Below, in pieces: positions 62,201 to 64,000 of a stretch of 64,000 nt of DNA (position 1 is the first letter of the stretch; every line of letters begins with the position of its first letter). Origin of the DNA: Hymenobacter sp. 5317J-9 (GTDB taxonomy: Bacteria; Bacteroidota; Bacteroidia; Cytophagales; Hymenobacteraceae). Below the pieces are notes generated by a model, which did no database searches, was not told the origin of the DNA, and worked only from the letters and a program-made list of their open reading frames with translations. Made by a program: the position numbers and the translations under genes. The stretch is from contig NZ_CP095050.1 in NCBI RefSeq assembly GCF_022921075.1, positions 4,402,001 to 4,466,000 of the forward strand. The letters are read 5' to 3'.

Positions 62201-64000
62201 TACCTGGCCAATGGCTACCTCGTCAATTTCATTGGCAACGTGGCCCAGACCATCGGCGGCTCGGTAAATACCGTGTTCCACCACGTCACCATCACCAACA
62301 ACGTCTCGGTGAGCCTGCTGCAGGCCGTGACGGTGCTCGGCAACTGGGCCGGCACGGGCGTGTTCCTGGGCAATGGCTACCTGGTGTACTTCAACGGCAC
62401 GGCGGCCCAAACCATCCTCGCCGGGCTGAACACGCGCTTCTTCGACCTGCGCTTCAACAACCCGACCAGCGTGACGCTGCTCTCGAACATCTACCTGAAC
62501 GGCAACTGGACCCACGACGGCGGCTTCGTCGCCAACGGCTTCCGGGTGTTCTTCTCAGGCAATGCCTTGCAGACCATTGCGGGCACGGTGCTCACGCAGT
62601 TCCACCACCTCACCATCGTGAGTGGCGCCAGCGTGCAGCTGGCCCGCGTCGTCACCATTCTCGGCGACTGGACTAATGACGGCAGCTTCCTGCACGGCAA
62701 CTACACGGTGACCTTCGCCGGCAGCGGCGCCCAAAGTATCAACGGCGCTGTAGTCACGAACTTCTCCGGCATCACCTTCCTGAACACGGGCACCGTGACG
62801 CTGGGCAGTAATATCCGCGTGGCGGGCACCTGGACCAATAGCGGCGTCTTCGCCCCAGCCACCTACACGGTGTTCTTCAACGGCAGCGTGGCGCAGCTCA
62901 TTGGCGGCACGGCTACCACCACCTTCTTCGGGCTGAATATCCTGAATACGGCGGGCGGCGTGAGTTTGAGCGGCCCCATCTTCATCCGGGGCAACCTGGT
63001 GAACGACGGCCTCTTTAGCTGCGCGAGCTACCTCGTGACTTTCAACGGGACGGCCCTGCAGAACATCGGCGGGACCAGCACGACCATCTTCGGCAACCTC
63101 ACCACCAACAACGCGGTGGGCGTGGCGCTGGGCCAGAACATCCGGGTGCGCGGCGACTTCCGCAACCTGGCCCTGTTCACGGCCGGCGGCTTCACCACCT
63201 ACTTCGACGGCAGCGCGGCTCAGGGGATTTACTCCACCGGCACGCTCACCTTCCACGACGTGGTGTTTGCCAACCTGGCCGGCGTGACCTTGCAGAACAA
63301 CGTCTTCCTGACCGGCAGCTGGACCAACAACGGCGGCTTCCTCGCCAACGGCAAATTAGTGACCTTCTCCGGCACGGTGCTGCAAACCATCGGCGGCGCG
63401 GTGGCCACGGTGTTCCACCACTTCACCATTGCCACGGGCGCCACGGTGCGGCAAGACCTCGGCATTACACTGCTGGGTGACTGGACCAACAACGGCAGCT
63501 TCCTACCCAACGCGCTGCTGGTGTACTTCAACGGCACCGCGTTGCAAACCATCGCCGGCGCGGCCCTGACGACCTTCTACGACGTGACCTTCAACAACGC
63601 GGTGAACGTGAGCCTGGGCCAGAACATCGACGTGACGCGCAACTTCGTGAACCAGGGCGGCTACTGCGGCTGCGGCTTCCGCACCCGCTTCAACGGCACG
63701 GTGGCGCAGAGCATCACCTGCACCGGCGGCAGGACGCACTTCCACGATATCACCTTTGCCAACGCGGCCGGCGTGACGCTGCTCGACGGCATCTACGTGA
63801 GTGGCTTGTGGGTGAACAACGGCGGCTACCTGGCCAACAGCCAGACGGTGATTTTCGACGGCACGGCCCTGCAAACCATCGGCGGCACGGTGCTGAGCGC
63901 CTTCTACAACGTGGGCATCACCAACGCGGTGGACGTGCAGTTGCTGCGCGACATCACCGTGACCGGCTACTGGAACAACACCGGCATCTTCCACGGCCAG
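56228..64000 (+). CDS. Giant secreted repeat protein, incomplete at window end
   Basis: At least 2591 codons without a stop. A long N-terminal signal (LLPLALLLLLLLGSIARSYGQ) shows export. Five repeats of about 78 residues (56,368-57,520; EYFIDTDPGFG to RRTFYYEP) follow. Then come a discoidin-like domain (about 57,560-57,950), an IPT/TIG domain (ITSFTPSGGGAGTVVTLTG, about 57,955-58,190) and four Ig/PKD-like modules with a period near 188 residues (NSPV at 58,535, 59,105, 59,670 and 60,235). Finally at least 17 repeats of about 54 residues run from about 60,830 to the edge (VAQTIGG then NN..VxLxxNI..GNW), predicted as a beta-helix stalk. This suggests an adhesin; a T9SS sorting domain is expected beyond the window. 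Confidence 0.88.
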   Translation, partial: MQRYYDFRPTRSDGPRHGWLLPLALLLLLLLGSIARSYGQATIARAEYFVDTDPGFGAATAIALPPTPAADLGSLSASVPLSSLSPGFHQLGVRSQDSNGAWSLTSRRTFYYEPAALNALANVDKVEYFIDTDPGFGAATDVAVTPGTDLSGVAFNVGLGSLGAGFHQLGVRSRDANGQWSLTSRRTFYYEPAALNALPNITKVEYFIDTDPGFGAATDVPVTAAADVSGLAFNVNISALSAGFHQLGVRSRDANGQWSLTSRRTFYYEPAALNTLPNITKVEYFIDAEPGLGNGIDVPVTAAADVSGVAFSVALSSLSPGFHTLSLRSRDANGQWSLTNVRSFYYEPVLTAAPNINKIEYYFDTDPGFGLATDVPVPTPAPDLANFSFAADASGLADGAHRIFFRSRDASGKWSLLNSRAFVKNGCASSANLAAGLPTSSYSAGGSVGNPAELAFNAEPATVTTSNATYVYNGSYIQADMGSAQTISEVRVKFTNSATPTNFTLQIQTATSTAGPFTTVDNYSATFNANGVYPVVRTLATPATNARVLRFVFQSTGGNYTIVSGAGAYYFNCASPSITSFTPSGGGAGTVVTLTGTNLSGATAVTFNGVPAVVSTITNNTSTGLTVTAPAGGTTGPICVTTPAGTACSAGSFAYPPTIATGSVSPAAFCSSTLIQVPFSTNMADYGAGNQFRFQLSDANGVFTAGSRLYGSLISSNASGGILRDTVAFRTPAGSGYRVRVVASNPNIIGTDNGSNLTIYPTPAALASSNSPVVFNGTIQLTAQPLGQSSYSWYVNYTSGGTAFVGSGQTLNLANAQNTQSGKYYVYIANTNGCQDSASVRVLVQPNTVPVLAMSQFGFNGCAGAAFNIGFSVSGNNFLNGNTISAQLSDASGSFAAPTVIGSAAFTGQGGGAISAAIPTNTPSGTGYRIRLVGSSPSVTSNDNGSNLSITTQPTATPSSNSPVAFNGTIQLTAQTVAGASYFWTGPGFSSTQQNPTIPNATLSNGGTYTLYVTVNGCQSPGTATTVVVNPSAQPILAIAQFNGSLCPGTGLAIGFSVTGNSFGTGNVITAQLSDASGSFAAPVAIGSVAFTGQGSGSVSTTVPQNTPAGSGYRIRLVGSNPGVTSTTDNGANLTVPTTLVATASSNSPVASGGTLQLNAGPNGAATYQWFVNYTSGGTSFISNQQNPTFNNLTTASSGFYYVFVTQGGCTDSASVRVLVNPPVSTTLAMGTFSGQFCAGTNYAVNYTVGGAGLSNGSLTAQLSDASGSFASPVALASINFNGTGSGSLGFTLPASTADGAGYRIRLVSTNPALTSSDNGANLTISNLTNVVAGSNSPVAAGATITFSSSGVPAGATIAWTGPNSFSSTQPSPSIPNANAANAGTYSFTASLNGCSVTRQVQVVVGAPVLALSTGTVSGSLCPGSPITVPYTVTTGSVNGGNTFTVQLSNASGSFSSPVLIGSLSSSAASGTIAAVIPASTPAGSGYRVRVVADNPAAVGSDNGTNLTVGALTFAWTGGVSTDWFDGRNWSCGQVPTATSVVVINSGAGFYPVISGSTAALALNLTIASGATFTNNGIFNLYGNVTVDGTVLASSTSSWYFAGGITQFIYGTNPLQVGNVYINAGSTLTMNNVLNVYASWYNFGTFVGGTAYNVYFNGTGTTQVIGGTSVTTFYNAYVNNGAVVNLGLNTVFLNNFVVNGTFSAVTYGVVFGGAVAQTIGGSGSSTYYTVTINNTVGVTLVSNITVLGDWINNGLFSGGTYSVIFAGTVAQIIGGTQVTNFYNVTFNNLISVTLHQNIYVLGGFVNTGIFYGWYLSGGSTLGYFVRFGGSVAQVINANATTYFYHFYADNAAGVSLATNIYIAGNYYLYSGTFSPGTYTVFFNGNEPGVVQTVGGYAALSFYGWNIGGTSSVRLLQNVTLLGGFANLGTFYGYNLVGSVYTGYTFTFGGSAAQSLTGGGVYEFWHVTWNNLAGITLGQNISVWGNWLNNGGYLANGYLVNFIGNVAQTIGGSVNTVFHHVTITNNVSVSLLQAVTVLGNWAGTGVFLGNGYLVYFNGTAAQTILAGLNTRFFDLRFNNPTSVTLLSNIYLNGNWTHDGGFVANGFRVFFSGNALQTIAGTVLTQFHHLTIVSGASVQLARVVTILGDWTNDGSFLHGNYTVTFAGSGAQSINGAVVTNFSGITFLNTGTVTLGSNIRVAGTWTNSGVFAPATYTVFFNGSVAQLIGGTATTTFFGLNILNTAGGVSLSGPIFIRGNLVNDGLFSCASYLVTFNGTALQNIGGTSTTIFGNLTTNNAVGVALGQNIRVRGDFRNLALFTAGGFTTYFDGSAAQGIYSTGTLTFHDVVFANLAGVTLQNNVFLTGSWTNNGGFLANGKLVTFSGTVLQTIGGAVATVFHHFTIATGATVRQDLGITLLGDWTNNGSFLPNALLVYFNGTALQTIAGAALTTFYDVTFNNAVNVSLGQNIDVTRNFVNQGGYCGCGFRTRFNGTVAQSITCTGGRTHFHDITFANAAGVTLLDGIYVSGLWVNNGGYLANSQTVIFDGTALQTIGGTVLSAFYNVGITNAVDVQLLRDITVTGYWNNTGIFHGQ
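56368..57520. repeat. Five about 234-bp coding repeats
   Basis: Units begin at about 56368, 56605, 56839, 57073 and 57304 (spacing 231-237 bp, 77-79 codons). Neighbouring units share near-identical stretches such as CGCTCGCGCGACGCGAATGG, so they are subject to recombination. Confidence 0.85.
61200..64000. repeat. About 162-bp coding repeats, at least 17
   Basis: The VAQTIGG-like phrase recurs near 61206, 61369, 61531, 61717, 61890, 62078, 62239, 62401, 62564, 62725, 62887, 63050, 63211, 63376, 63537, 63700 and 63862. Most spacings are 161-165 bp (54 codons), and three are longer (173-188). The series is still running at the window edge. Confidence 0.85.

Overview
The window looks like chromosome from a high-GC member of the Bacteroidota, most likely Hymenobacter or a close relative. 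This is inferred from three things: mostly about 60-70% GC, type IX secretion C-terminal sorting domains (ends of the genes at 4565 and 39402), and promoter-like TAnnTTTG boxes in place of sigma-70 -10 boxes. No rRNA, tRNA, CRISPR array, integrase or full insertion sequence was recognised.

Layout. 0.1-6 kb: threonine synthase with a LysR regulator and a candidate operator, an L,D-transpeptidase, a lipoprotein and a secreted M64 peptidase. 6-14 kb: alpha-2-macroglobulin and penicillin-binding protein 1C in an overlapping pair. 14.5-21 kb: an oxidative galactose/galactonate cluster (lactonase, KDGal kinase, galactonate dehydratase, KDPGal aldolase) divergent from a GH1-like hydrolase and an SDR. 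21-25 kb: DUF4197, MaoC and S9 peptidase genes. 24.8-28.4 kb: an aldehyde dehydrogenase/DUF779 pair with a divergent AraC regulator; the pair is split by a 508-bp inverted-repeat-bounded insert carrying a four-helix-bundle (S23-like) gene. 28.4-32.7 kb: bestrophin, DoxX-like, GreB-like and MFS genes. 32.8-41 kb: a NarL-type two-component system followed by secreted repeat proteins, one of them frameshifted. 41-46 kb: a DNA-metabolism/radical SAM pair, an outer membrane barrel and a TonB-like protein. 46.6-49.3 kb: an arsenic operon (arsR, DUF6428, arsC, arsN-like, aquaporin) with no Acr3/ArsB pump. 49.5-53.1 kb: a small gene, an eleven-copy 21-bp tandem array, and a compositionally mosaic HD-GHKL ATPase gene that may be a defence gene. 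53.2-64 kb: CvfB, an NAD(P)-binding protein, a beta-helix protein and a giant repeat protein that is still open at the window edge (at least 2591 codons).

The most unusual layer is not genes but repeats. Long palindromes resembling bacterial REP/BIME elements lie between genes; three different families begin and end GTAG/CTAC, and in each of those three a neighbouring gene takes its TAG stop from that end. Other elements are read in frame inside pbpC and at the end of the aldolase gene. The 21-bp array also supplies the stop codons of both convergent genes beside it. The best candidates for something undescribed are this array with the HD-GHKL gene, and the S23-like insert.
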